DNA of 58,855 nucleotides from assembly GCF_004799515.1 (NCBI RefSeq), contig NZ_SSMX01000013.1, positions 1-58,855 on the forward strand, read 5' to 3'. The notes beneath the pieces were generated by a model, which did not search any database, was not told the DNA's origin, and was given only the letters and a program-made list of their open reading frames with translations. This DNA is from Phenylobacterium sp. Lineage in GTDB: Bacteria > Pseudomonadota > Alphaproteobacteria > Caulobacterales > Caulobacteraceae. Below are positions 29,331-37,232 of this stretch, piece after piece. Position 1 is the stretch's first letter. Each line of letters opens with the position of its first letter. The translations under genes were made by a program, and so were the position numbers.

Positions 29331-30632
29331 ATGACTGTTGCGACCACAACCGCGCCGAAAGCGGGCGCGGGCTATCGTTATCTGGTCGTGGGGCTGCTGG
29401 CCGTCGTCTACACCTTCAACTTCATGGATCGGCAGATCATGTCGACCCTGGCCGAGCCGATCCGCAAGGACCTGGGCCTCAGCGACACGGCGATCGGGGC
29501 CCTGGGCGGCCTGACCTTCGCGCTCTTCTATACGACCTTCGGCATTCCGGTCGCCTGGCTGTCGGACCGCTTCAAGCGCGTCTGGATCATGGCGGCGGCC
29601 TGCGGGATCTGGAGCCTGTTCACCGCGAGCTGCGGCCTGGCCACCAACTTCCTGCAGCTTGCCCTGTCGCGGATCATGGTGGGCGCCGGCGAGGCGGGCG
29701 GTTCGCCGCCCTCCTATTCGCTGATCTCCGACTATTTCCCGGCAAAGGAGCGCGGCACTGGCCTGGCGATCTATTCCCTGGGCGTGCCGCTGGGCTCGAT
29801 GCTGGGGGTGATCCTGGGCGGCGGCGTGGCGGCCGCGCACGGCTGGCGGGTCGCCTTCTTCGCCGTGGGCCTGCCGGGCGTGATCCTGGCGCTGCTGATG
29901 CTCTTGATCGTGCGTGAGCCGAAGCGCGGCGGGCTGGACGAGATGGCCCTGGGCGCCGAGGCCCATGCGCCGCCGCCGCCGGCGGGCGAGGTGATCGCCG
30001 CCTTCTTCGCCAACCGGACCCTGGCCTGCGTGGCCATCGCCTGCGGCCTGTCGGCCTTCGCCGGCTACGCCATGCTGAACTGGAACGTGCCCATGCTGAT
30101 GCGGGTCAAGGGCGCGTCGCTGAAGGAGGTCTCGGCCTACTACGGCTGGGTCATCGGGGTCACCGGCGTGATCGGCACCTTCATGGCGGGGTGGCTGGCG
30201 GACAAGCTGGGGCACAAGGACCGCCGCTGGTACGCCTGGATCCCCGTGGTCGCCTTCACCCTCAGCCTGCCGGCGCTGGCCGGGCTGATCTGGGCGCCGA
30301 CCTGGAAGATCGCCCTGATGTTCATCGCGGTACCCGCCCTGCTCAACAACATGTACTTAGCGCCCGCGCTCGCGGTGGTGCAGAACGCCGTGCCGCCCGG
30401 CCAGCGGACCATGGCCGGCGCCATCCTGCTGTTCGTGCTGAACCTGATCGGCCTGGGCGGCGGCCCGATCTTCCTGGGCCGGGTCAGCGACTGGGCCAAG
30501 CCGCACTATGGCGACCATTCCTTGTTGGTCGGCTACGCGGCCCTGGCGCCGGTGATCGTGCTGGCGATCATCGCCCACCTGATCTGCGCGGGCTCCATCG
30601 CGCGCGACAAACGCCTGGCCGTGGCGCTCTGA
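29331..30632 (+). CDS. MFS transporter, Spinster-like
   Basis: A 433-residue, 12-helix transporter. Features include YTFNFMDRQIMSTLAEPIRK at helix 1, the motif-A loop WLSDRFKRVW and GAGEAGGSPPSYSLISDYFP in helix 5, a combination seen in the Spinster-type branch. The ATG at 29331 starts just before TM1, after a GGGGGC ribosome site; an in-frame ATG 147 bases upstream would add an implausible polar leader. It is divergent from the Tat-exported protein gene. The substrate is not identifiable; lipids, organic acids or sugars are all possible. Confidence 0.86.
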   Translation: MTVATTTAPKAGAGYRYLVVGLLAVVYTFNFMDRQIMSTLAEPIRKDLGLSDTAIGALGGLTFALFYTTFGIPVAWLSDRFKRVWIMAAACGIWSLFTASCGLATNFLQLALSRIMVGAGEAGGSPPSYSLISDYFPAKERGTGLAIYSLGVPLGSMLGVILGGGVAAAHGWRVAFFAVGLPGVILALLMLLIVREPKRGGLDEMALGAEAHAPPPPAGEVIAAFFANRTLACVAIACGLSAFAGYAMLNWNVPMLMRVKGASLKEVSAYYGWVIGVTGVIGTFMAGWLADKLGHKDRRWYAWIPVVAFTLSLPALAGLIWAPTWKIALMFIAVPALLNNMYLAPALAVVQNAVPPGQRTMAGAILLFVLNLIGLGGGPIFLGRVSDWAKPHYGDHSLLVGYAALAPVIVLAIIAHLICAGSIARDKRLAVAL

Positions 30633-30698
30633 ACGGGCCGCCCGCGCCCCTTGGCCACGCGCCAGGGGGTTGAGCGCGCCCGCCACGGCTGTAAGAGG

Positions 30699-30717
30699 AC
30701 ACTCATATTTCGAGTGT
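30699..30717. promoter_or_regulatory. Palindromic operator-like site upstream of rfbB
   Basis: ACACTC at 30699-30704 and GAGTGT at 30712-30717 form a perfect 6-bp inverted repeat around an AT-rich 7-base spacer (ATATTTC). It lies about 50 bases before the rfbB ATG in the only sizeable gap of the region. This is the size and symmetry of a dimeric regulator site. No known regulator was matched. Confidence 0.4.
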
Positions 30718-30767
30718 ACTGAGGCGCTCAAGCCGCCCTTGGGCCCAGCCGCCTGAAGAAAGACCGC

Positions 30768-31817
30768 ATGAAGATCCTCGTCACCGGCGGAGCCGGGTTC
30801 ATCGGATCGGCCGTGGTGCGTCGCGCGATCGCCGACGGCCACCAGGTGGTCAACCTCGACAAGCTGACCTATTCGGCGAACCTTGAGAACGTCGCCAGCG
30901 TCGCCGACCATGCCGGCTACGCCTTCGAACAGGCCGACATCTGCGATGAGGCCGCGGTGCGGGCGATCTTCGCCAAGCACAGGCCCGACGCGGTGATGCA
31001 CCTGGCCGCCGAGAGCCACAATGACCGCGCCATCGAAGGCCCGCTGGACTTCGTGCGCTCCAACGTCATGGGCACGGCGGTCCTGCTGGAAGCCGCCCGC
31101 GCCCACTGGAACGCCCTGGAGGGCGCGGCCAAGGACGCCTTCCGCTTCCATCATGTCTCCACCGATGAGGTGTTCGGGGCGCTGGGCGAGGACGGTGAGT
31201 TCACCGAGGCCACGCCCTACGATCCCAACTCGCCCTATTCGGCCAGCAAGGCCGGCGCCGACCACTTGGCCCGCGCCTGGCACCGCACCTACGGGATGCC
31301 GGTGGTGCTGACCAACTGCTCGAACAACTACGGCCCGTTCCAATTCCCCGAGAAGCTGATCCCGACGGTGATCACCCGGGCGCTGGAGGGGAAATCCATT
31401 CCGGTCTATGGCGACGGCCGCCAGGTGCGCGACTGGCTGCACGTGGACGACCACGCCGAGGCCCTGCTGCTGGTGGTCCAGAAGGGCCGGCTGGGCGAGA
31501 CCTACTGCATCGGCGGCGACGCCTCGAAGCGCAACATCGAGGTCATCCGCATGCTGTGCGAGCATCTCGACGGGATGGCGCCGGCCAACACCCCGCACGC
31601 CGACAAGATCGCCTTCGTCACCGACCGGCCGGGCCACGACTTCCGCTACGCCATCGACTCCTCGAAACTGGAGGCCGAGCTGGGCTGGACGCCGCGCATG
31701 CCGCTGCTGGCGGGCCTCGAGGACACCGTGCGCTGGTATGTGGAGAACCCCGGCTGGGTCGACGGCATCCGCCAGCGCGGATTCCAGTCTGAGCGGCTGG
31801 GCCTGGTCAAGGCATGA
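30768..31817 (+). CDS. rfbB: dTDP-glucose 4,6-dehydratase
   Basis: Second enzyme of dTDP-L-rhamnose (and other dTDP-deoxysugar) synthesis. The 349-residue extended SDR has the NAD site TGGAGFIGS at the N-terminus, LAAESHNDRAI, the catalytic STDEVFG and the YSASKAG Tyr/Lys pair, and NNYGPFQFPEKLIP. It is first in rfbB-rfbD-rfbA with ATGA overlaps. Length and motifs are normal. Confidence 0.97.
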   Translation: MKILVTGGAGFIGSAVVRRAIADGHQVVNLDKLTYSANLENVASVADHAGYAFEQADICDEAAVRAIFAKHRPDAVMHLAAESHNDRAIEGPLDFVRSNVMGTAVLLEAARAHWNALEGAAKDAFRFHHVSTDEVFGALGEDGEFTEATPYDPNSPYSASKAGADHLARAWHRTYGMPVVLTNCSNNYGPFQFPEKLIPTVITRALEGKSIPVYGDGRQVRDWLHVDDHAEALLLVVQKGRLGETYCIGGDASKRNIEVIRMLCEHLDGMAPANTPHADKIAFVTDRPGHDFRYAIDSSKLEAELGWTPRMPLLAGLEDTVRWYVENPGWVDGIRQRGFQSERLGLVKA

Positions 31818-32725
31818 CCGTCCGCATCCTGCAGTTCGGGACCACCGGCCAGCTGGGCCGCGAGCTCTCGGCCCAGGCGAAGGACTTCGACGTCGAGATC
31901 ACCGCGTTGTCGCGGGCCGAGGCCGACTTCGCCGATCCGGCGGCGGTCGTGGCTAGGCTGAAGGCCGCCCAGGCCGACCTGGTGGTGCTGGCCGCGGCCT
32001 ACACCGCCGTCGACCAGGCGGAGCGCGAGCGGGACCTGGCCTTCCGCGTCAACGCCGAGACGCCGGGCGCGATAGCCGAGGCCCTGGGCGCCGGCGGTCC
32101 GGCCTTGGTGCAGATCTCCACCGACTATGTGTTCGACGGCGAAAAGGGCGGCGCTTACGTCGAGACCGATACGCCCGCGCCGCTGAGCGTCTACGGCGCC
32201 TCCAAGCTGGAGGGCGAGCGCCGCATCCTGGCGGCCTGTCCGCGGGCCCTGGTCCTGCGCGCCTCCTGGGTGGTCTCCAGCCACGGCAAGAACTTCGTCA
32301 AGACCATGTTGCGCCTGGCCGGCGAGGGGAAGCCGCTGAAGGTGGTGGCCGACCAGTTCGGACGCCCGACGTCGGCGCGCGACCTCGCCCGGTTCATCCT
32401 CTCGCAGGCCGAGCGCCTGGCCGCCGCACGGGCGGGCGAGCCGGTCTTCGGTCTGCATCACTTCGCCAATGCCGGCGAGGTGAGCTGGAAGGGCTTCGCC
32501 GAGGGGATCTTCGACATGGCCCTGGGCGCCAATGCGCCGCCGGTGGGCGCCAGCGCCACCGCCGATTGGCCCGCGCCCGCCAAGCGGCCGCTGCGCGCCA
32601 CCCTGGACACGGCCAAGCTCGAGCATACCTTCGGCGTGACGCCCAGGCCCTGGCGCGAGGCCGTGGCCGACATCGTCAGCGAACTTCAATCGGAAGCCAA
32701 AACGGAATTGGGGTCTGCGGCATGA
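31814..32725 (+). CDS. rfbD: dTDP-4-dehydrorhamnose reductase
   Basis: Last step of dTDP-L-rhamnose synthesis, reducing the 4-keto group with NAD(P)H. The 303-residue SDR shows [11 protein letters not shown] for the cofactor, [23 protein letters not shown], and [10 protein letters not shown] with the catalytic Tyr/Lys. It overlaps rfbB by four bases at the start and rfbA by four at the end, so the three enzymes are made together. Confidence 0.96.
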   Translation: MTVRILQFGTTGQLGRELSAQAKDFDVEITALSRAEADFADPAAVVARLKAAQADLVVLAAAYTAVDQAERERDLAFRVNAETPGAIAEALGAGGPALVQISTDYVFDGEKGGAYVETDTPAPLSVYGASKLEGERRILAACPRALVLRASWVVSSHGKNFVKTMLRLAGEGKPLKVVADQFGRPTSARDLARFILSQAERLAAARAGEPVFGLHHFANAGEVSWKGFAEGIFDMALGANAPPVGASATADWPAPAKRPLRATLDTAKLEHTFGVTPRPWREAVADIVSELQSEAKTELGSAA

Positions 32726-33618
32726 GACGTGGTGTCATCCTGGCCGGCGGGGCGGGCACCCGGCTGCATCCTCTGACCCTGGCGGTCTCCAAACAGCTGC
32801 TGCCGGTCTACGACAAGCCGATGATCTACTATCCGCTGTCGGTGCTGCTGCTGGCCGGGGTGCGCGAGATCCTGATCATCACCACGCCAGAGGATCAGGC
32901 CGGCTTCAAGCGGCTGCTGGGCGACGGCTCGCACCTGGGCGTGCGCTTCGAATATGTCGTGCAGCCCAAGCCCGACGGCCTGGCCCAGGCCTATATCCTG
33001 GGCGAGGCGTTCATCGCCGGCGAACCCAGCGTCATGGTGCTGGGCGACAACATCTTCTTCGGCCAGAACTTCACCCGCTCGCTGCAGGCGGCCGACGCGC
33101 GCACCGCAGGCGCGACGGTGTTCGGCTATCTGGTGCAGGATCCCGAGCGGTATGGCGTCGTGGAGCTGGGCCCCGATGGCCGCGCCCTGGGCATCGAGGA
33201 GAAGCCCGCCAAGCCGAAGTCCAACTATGCGGTGACCGGCCTCTATTTCTACGACGGCCGCGCCAGCGAGTTCGCCAAGACGCTGAAGCCCTCGCATCGC
33301 GGCGAACTGGAGATCACCGGCCTGAACCAAGTCTACCTGGACGCGGGCGAGCTGAACGTCGAACTCCTGGGCCGCGGCTTCGCCTGGCTCGACACCGGCA
33401 CCCACGACAGCCTGATCCAGGCCGGCGAGTTCATCCGCACGGTGGAGCAGCGCCAGGGCCTGCGCATCGGCTGCCTGGAGGAGATCGCTTTCCGCCGCGG
33501 TTGGATCGACGCAGGGCAACTGCGCAAGCTGGCCGACGGCCTCGCCAAGAGCGAGTACGGCCAGTACCTGCGCGCGTTGTCCGAGCGGCCTGTGGGCCCC
33601 GAGGACTTGGCCGAATAG
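32722..33618 (+). CDS. rfbA: Glucose-1-phosphate thymidylyltransferase
   Basis: First enzyme of the dTDP-sugar pathway, joining glucose-1-phosphate to dTTP. It is 298 residues long, starting at the ATG that overlaps the rfbD stop. Visible: [11 protein letters not shown] nucleotide-binding loop, [24 protein letters not shown] with the metal Asp, [13 protein letters not shown] and the LDTGTHDSL segment. It ends the rfb operon. No rfbC (3,5-epimerase) gene is present next to it or elsewhere in the window. Confidence 0.96.
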   Translation: MRRGVILAGGAGTRLHPLTLAVSKQLLPVYDKPMIYYPLSVLLLAGVREILIITTPEDQAGFKRLLGDGSHLGVRFEYVVQPKPDGLAQAYILGEAFIAGEPSVMVLGDNIFFGQNFTRSLQAADARTAGATVFGYLVQDPERYGVVELGPDGRALGIEEKPAKPKSNYAVTGLYFYDGRASEFAKTLKPSHRGELEITGLNQVYLDAGELNVELLGRGFAWLDTGTHDSLIQAGEFIRTVEQRQGLRIGCLEEIAFRRGWIDAGQLRKLADGLAKSEYGQYLRALSERPVGPEDLAE

Positions 33619-33657
33619 CTGGGATTGGGACGAAGGCCGGGTCGGCCTGGCGGGATC

Positions 33658-33822
33658 CTAGAAGAACAGCGCCCGGACGCCGGCCACCACGCCGAACCAC
33701 AGGCCAGCCGAGGCGACGGCGGCGACGGCCAGGCCCACGCCGAGCGGAAGACGGCGCGTCGGCGCGGTCTCGATGACGGCGCTGCGCGGGCTGACGTCTT
33801 GGAAGGACACGTCTGCTGGCAT
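33658..33822 (-). CDS. Small single-pass membrane protein, unknown
   Basis: A 54-residue frame, starting at the ATG at 33822, encodes a polar N-terminus (MPADVSFQDVSPRSAVIE) and one hydrophobic segment from about residue 29 to the C-terminus. GGAG lies eight bases before the ATG. An in-frame ATG 51 bases further upstream is possible but has a poorer context. It is convergent with rfbA, with a 6-bp hairpin (33634-33648) between them. No family was recognised; it may be a genuine small membrane protein. Confidence 0.5.
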   Translation of the reverse strand: MPADVSFQDVSPRSAVIETAPTRRLPLGVGLAVAAVASAGLWFGVVAGVRALFF

Positions 33823-33899
33823 CGGTCTTGCTCCGGGGCCCGCATCTCGGGCCACCTGTGCCATGAACCACAAGTGCGCTTAAGAGTTGGTGGGGATAG

Positions 33900-34661
33900 A
33901 TGGAAAACGCGCCGTTAAGCGTCTTTTCCCGGAGCTGGACCGTACCCACACTGCAAGCCGGGAGGGGCAGCCAGGTGAGCGTGCTGACGGAGCAGGGCGA
34001 TTTGAACCAGGCGCGCCAGGCGGCTGCTCGGCCTCGTCGGCGGTTTTCCGACGTCGCCGCCCTGCCTGTGGCGACGCATCCGTTCAAGCGTTTCCTGGAC
34101 GTGACGGTGGCGGGTTTCGCGCTTTTGCTGTTCCTTCCGCTGCTTTTGGTCGTGATGCTGGCGATCCGCTTGGAGACGCCGGGGCAGGCGATCTTCCGGC
34201 AGCGCCGGACGGGCTACCGTGGCCGGGTGTTCACGATCTACAAGTTCCGGACGATGACGGTGACGGAGGACAGCGGGAAGGTTCAGCAGGCGACCAAGAA
34301 CGACAAGCGGGTGACGCCGATCGGCGGCCTGCTCCGCAAGCTGAGCATCGACGAGCTGCCGCAGCTTTGGAACGTCCTGAAGGGCGACATGTCGATCGTG
34401 GGGCCCAGGCCGCACGCGCTGGCGCACGACGAGTACTACGGCGCGCTGATCGCCACCTATGCGGCGCGGTTCCGGGCCCGGCCCGGGCTGACCGGCTATG
34501 CGCAGGTGAACGGATTGCGCGGCGAGATCCGCGATAGCCGGGATATGAGCGACCGGGTGGCGGCGGATAACAGCTATATCGAGACCTGGTCGCCGGCCTT
34601 GGACATCGCGATCCTGGTTCGCACCGTCCCGCTCATCTTCGGTGACCCGCGAGCCTACTGA
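33900..34661 (+). CDS. Short polyprenyl-phosphate sugar-1-phosphate transferase
   Basis: Initiates glycan assembly by moving a sugar-1-phosphate from a nucleotide sugar to undecaprenyl phosphate at the inner membrane. It is the 253-residue minimal form: one hydrophobic (re-entrant) helix after HPFKRFLDVTVAG, then RQRRTGYRGRVFTIYKFRTM, the catalytic-region [19 protein letters not shown] and RPGLTGYAQVNG. A GTG at 33975 with GGAGGGG upstream is an alternative start that would drop 25 residues. It opens the second part of the polysaccharide locus, 281 bases after rfbA. Confidence 0.92.
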   Translation: MENAPLSVFSRSWTVPTLQAGRGSQVSVLTEQGDLNQARQAAARPRRRFSDVAALPVATHPFKRFLDVTVAGFALLLFLPLLLVVMLAIRLETPGQAIFRQRRTGYRGRVFTIYKFRTMTVTEDSGKVQQATKNDKRVTPIGGLLRKLSIDELPQLWNVLKGDMSIVGPRPHALAHDEYYGALIATYAARFRARPGLTGYAQVNGLRGEIRDSRDMSDRVAADNSYIETWSPALDIAILVRTVPLIFGDPRAY

Positions 34662-35159
34662 GGTCGCCGCCGCAGCGGCCAAAGCCAAACGGCCGCGCTT
34701 CTGAAAAAGTGAACCCTCCCAAATCACATCCGCAGGCTTCTCAGCCAGACGGCCGAATGTAGTTAACAGATGAGCGCAAGCGCAAGGCGTTCGAATCTTA
34801 TCGGGTTTGCTCTGAGATATTCTGGCGATGGTTGGGTGCGCTGCGGTATCGGGCGTTTCGGCCAAGACGGAACCAGATATACTCGAAAACGCGAAGAGTT
34901 CGCCTGACAGGGGAATTCGCGCCTGGGGGGTCAAGAAAAATTCGCAAGGATTGTGCGTCTGGCGCCCGGCATTCGAAATGCCATTGATTTTGCGTAACTT
35001 TGTCTGCGCTTTTGTGCGGCGCCACCGTTGCTGTGGGGTGGGATACCGGCGGTCTTTGAGCTTCGCCGTGGGCCTCACATAGAGAATTTGTTATGTAATG
35101 GTTGACCCGGCTTTCGGGCTCGAGTACACCTAACAGCGAATTAACAAGGGCTGGACATC
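34662..35159. other. 498-base non-coding gap
   Basis: No gene is supported here. Composition is clearly less GC-rich than the flanking genes. A 6-bp GCGGCC/GGCCGC hairpin (34675-34696) follows the transferase stop without a T-run and may mark its 3' end. Near the right end lies a promoter-like pair and a CtrA-like box for the next gene. Short frames in the gap have no family resemblance. Confidence 0.5.
35102..35145 (+). promoter_or_regulatory. Candidate promoter with CtrA-like box for the first PEPxxWA gene
   Basis: TTGACC (35102-35107) and TACACC (35125-35130) are spaced by 17 bases, a plausible housekeeping-type promoter although the -10 is weak. Directly after it, CTAA-N7-TTAAC (35130-35145) matches the CtrA consensus TTAA-N7-TTAAC with one mismatch. 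If both are real, a CtrA-type regulator would cover the transcription start. Assignment is by eye only. Confidence 0.35.
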
Positions 35160-35747
35160 ATGCGCACTCTTTCCAAGGTTCTGGCGGCGTCTGCCGCCGC
35201 TGCCTCCGTCGCTCTCTTCGCCAATGCGGCGGGTGCGGCGATCTTCGTGAACAACTGGACGATCTCGCCGACCGGCCAGATCACCGTCACTTTCGGTGAT
35301 GACGCCCTGGGCAGCGCCAACGCCACGGGTACGGCGGGCGACCACGGTACGGACTACAGCCACGTCTACGCTCCTCCCGGCTCTTCGTCGGGCAGCTTCA
35401 CCGACACGTTCGACTTCCACCTGCCGACCGGTGAAGTGCTGAACGCGGCGATCTCGACGTCGACCCTGGATTTCACCGGCATCTCCTTCAACGGCGTCGC
35501 CGGCACCGTGTCGAATGCTCCGGGTCTCCACATCGGCAGCGTCAGCGAAGTTCTGGTGACCCTGGGTGGGGAACAAGAACTGATCGTCACCGGGACGGGT
35601 GTCTCGACCGCGGGTTGGAGCGGCACCGCCAGCTTCACCCCGGTGGCCGTGCCCGAGCCGGCGACCTGGGCTCTGATGATCATGGGCTTCGGTGGTGCGG
35701 GCGCTCTACTCCGCAATCGCCGCCGGACGGCTGTGGCGGCCGCCTAA
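35160..35747 (+). CDS. Secreted FxDxF-family PEPxxWA-CTERM protein (first copy)
   Basis: A 195-residue exported protein. It has a Sec signal peptide (about residues 1-26, ending GAA), a Thr/Ser/Gly-rich beta domain with the FTDTFDF motif (FxDxF family), and a C-terminal sorting signal: PEPATWALMIMGFGGAG, a hydrophobic stretch and RNRRR. Such tails are recognised by an exosortase, which would process the protein at the membrane. AAGGG lies nine bases before the ATG. It is followed by its own strong terminator and by a paralogue. The molecular role of the beta domain is unknown. Confidence 0.9.
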   Translation: MRTLSKVLAASAAAASVALFANAAGAAIFVNNWTISPTGQITVTFGDDALGSANATGTAGDHGTDYSHVYAPPGSSSGSFTDTFDFHLPTGEVLNAAISTSTLDFTGISFNGVAGTVSNAPGLHIGSVSEVLVTLGGEQELIVTGTGVSTAGWSGTASFTPVAVPEPATWALMIMGFGGAGALLRNRRRTAVAAA

Positions 35748-36199
35748 CTACAAGAAGAAGTCCAGTCTTCGATACCGCCGTCCCGAAAGGGGCGGCGGTT
35801 TTCGTTTGGGCCAATCTTGACCGGGCCCTGCCGACGCAGCTGGCGCGCGGACTCAGAGCCGAGCGGCTTGCGGCCGATCCGCCGCCCAGATCACCCCCAC
35901 CCTGAAGCTATGCAGTTCCTTTGGAGAGGACCGGAGAATCGGGCCGCGAAGTGGCGGTGCGCGCGGATTTCTTGAACCCAACGGTCAAGCTTCGGCAGAG
36001 CTTAAGGCCAAGCTCTTCAAATTGAAATTTCTGGATGTTCCAAAGCGAAGTTCTGGTGGGAGAATTCTAAGTTCAAAGTAGTAACATCGTTTTTTCAACT
36101 TGAGCGGAACTGGGACCACTTAACTGAGTTTTGAGCCTGCTGACCGCGCCAGGTGGTGTCGGTGCAGATCGCGTGACCTCAGAAAAAGGGCTGGGCCCA
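35748..36199. other. 452-base gap between the two PEPxxWA genes
   Basis: The gap contains the terminator of the first copy (35775-35807), then about 130 bases of GC-rich sequence, then from about 35960 a distinctly AT-richer stretch up to the second gene. That stretch is the probable promoter region of the second copy. No gene was recognised. Confidence 0.5.
35775..35807 (+). terminator. Rho-independent terminator after first PEPxxWA gene
   Basis: Ten-base stem CCGCCGTCCC / GGGGCGGCGG (one G-U pair) with a GAAA tetraloop, followed by TTTTCGTTT. This is a strong classical terminator 27 bases after the stop codon. Confidence 0.88.
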
Positions 36200-36790
36200 A
36201 TGACACCTCGTTACAAACTTCTCGCCGCAACCGTTGCGGCCGCGGCCCTTGCGGGGGCGGGCGCGGCGAGCGCCGCCACCTTCATTCAACCCTGGACGGT
36301 CTCGCCGTCCGGCAGCATCTCGGTGACCATCGGCGACAACGGGCTGGGCGTCATGGGCGGCAGCACCGACCCGGTGAACGGCAACTCGGCGCATACCTTC
36401 AACGCCTCGACCGGCGCCTTCACCGACACCTTCGACTTTTTCCTGCCGACGGGATTGGCCGGAGCCTCGGTGATCACCACCCTGTCAGGCCAGGCGGTCA
36501 ACGACCTGACCTTCAGCAACATCACCTTCAACGGCGCCACCGGCAGCACGACGTCCGGCGGCGGCCAGGCTACGGCGCACGTCGACTTCCAGAAAATCAC
36601 CCAGGGTGGCGAACAGGAGCTGGTGATCACCGGCAACGGCGGTTCGGCGGCGACCTTCGGCGGCACCGTCAGCTTCGTGCTTGGCAACGCGGTTCCGGAG
36701 CCGGCGACCTGGGCTCTGATGATCATGGGCTTCGGCGGCGCGGGCGCGCTGCTGCGCAACCGCCGGCGCATGGCGGCCGTGGCCGTCTGA
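36200..36790 (+). CDS. Secreted FxDxF-family PEPxxWA-CTERM protein (second copy)
   Basis: A 196-residue paralogue of the preceding protein. It has a signal peptide ending AASAA, a beta domain beginning WTVSPSGSISVTIGDN, the FTDTFDFFLPTG motif, GGEQELVITG near the end, and the same sorting tail (PEPATWALMIMGFGGAG plus RNRRR). The ATG at 36200 after AAAGGG gives a normal signal peptide; an upstream in-frame start would add 23 polar residues. The tail is identical between copies while the middle has diverged, so the sorting signal is under stronger constraint. Confidence 0.9.
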   Translation: MTPRYKLLAATVAAAALAGAGAASAATFIQPWTVSPSGSISVTIGDNGLGVMGGSTDPVNGNSAHTFNASTGAFTDTFDFFLPTGLAGASVITTLSGQAVNDLTFSNITFNGATGSTTSGGGQATAHVDFQKITQGGEQELVITGNGGSAATFGGTVSFVLGNAVPEPATWALMIMGFGGAGALLRNRRRMAAVAV

Positions 36791-36819
36791 GTCAAACGTC
36801 CCGGACCTGATCCTGGAAG

Positions 36820-36853
36820 CCGCCGTTCCCCAAAGGAGCGGCGGTTTTCGTTT
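36820..36853 (+). terminator. Rho-independent terminator after second PEPxxWA gene
   Basis: Ten-base stem CCGCCGTTCC / GGAGCGGCGG (one G-U pair), loop CCAAA, tail TTTTCGTTT. It is almost the same as the terminator after the first copy, which suggests the duplication included the 3' flank. Confidence 0.88.
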
Positions 36854-36892
36854 GCCGGCCCGACCTTCGCCCGGCCCGTCGCGGGAATGGGG

Positions 36893-37138
36893 CTAGAGCT
36901 TGAAGCCGAAGGGCTTCAGCACGAGCACAATGTAGATCAGCACCGCGACCACGATGGCCGCGGACAGCGGCCCCTGGCCATGATTGCCCACATAGTTGGC
37001 GAGGGCGCAGCCGATCGCCGGCGGCAGGTAGTGGAAGATGGTGTCCTGCGGCTCGCCCTCGGCCACCGACCGCTGCAGGAACAGCACAACCAGTCCGCCG
37101 AAGATCGCCACGGTGATCCAGTCGTAGACGGTTTCCAA
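36893..37138 (-). CDS. XrtV sorting system accessory-like protein
   Basis: An 81-residue protein with two to three hydrophobic segments: ETVYDWITVAIFGGLVVLFL, a central YLPPAIGCALANYVGN stretch and the closing YIVLVLKPFGF. From memory of the family this matches the small accessory protein of the XrtV exosortase system, which co-occurs with PEPxxWA-tailed proteins. Its location beside two such proteins supports the call. It would be an inner-membrane protein of unproven function. No exosortase gene is present in the window. Confidence 0.72.
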   Translation of the reverse strand: METVYDWITVAIFGGLVVLFLQRSVAEGEPQDTIFHYLPPAIGCALANYVGNHGQGPLSAAIVVAVLIYIVLVLKPFGFKL

Positions 37139-37232
37139 GGACGATCCCCCTTTATCCTGTCAGCACCCAACGTTCTCGTACGCAGGTTGCAAGAAGCGTG
37201 CAAGCGCCCGGCGCTGCGGCCCGAGCGCGCGC

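Noticed and set aside
33634..33648. AGGCCG/CGGCCT hairpin between rfbA and the small membrane-protein gene
   Set aside because: The stem is only six bases with a three-base loop and no T-run, so it was not listed as a terminator.
34780..34800. GGCGTTCGAATC resembling a tRNA T-loop
   Set aside because: No matching acceptor, D or anticodon arms could be built around it.
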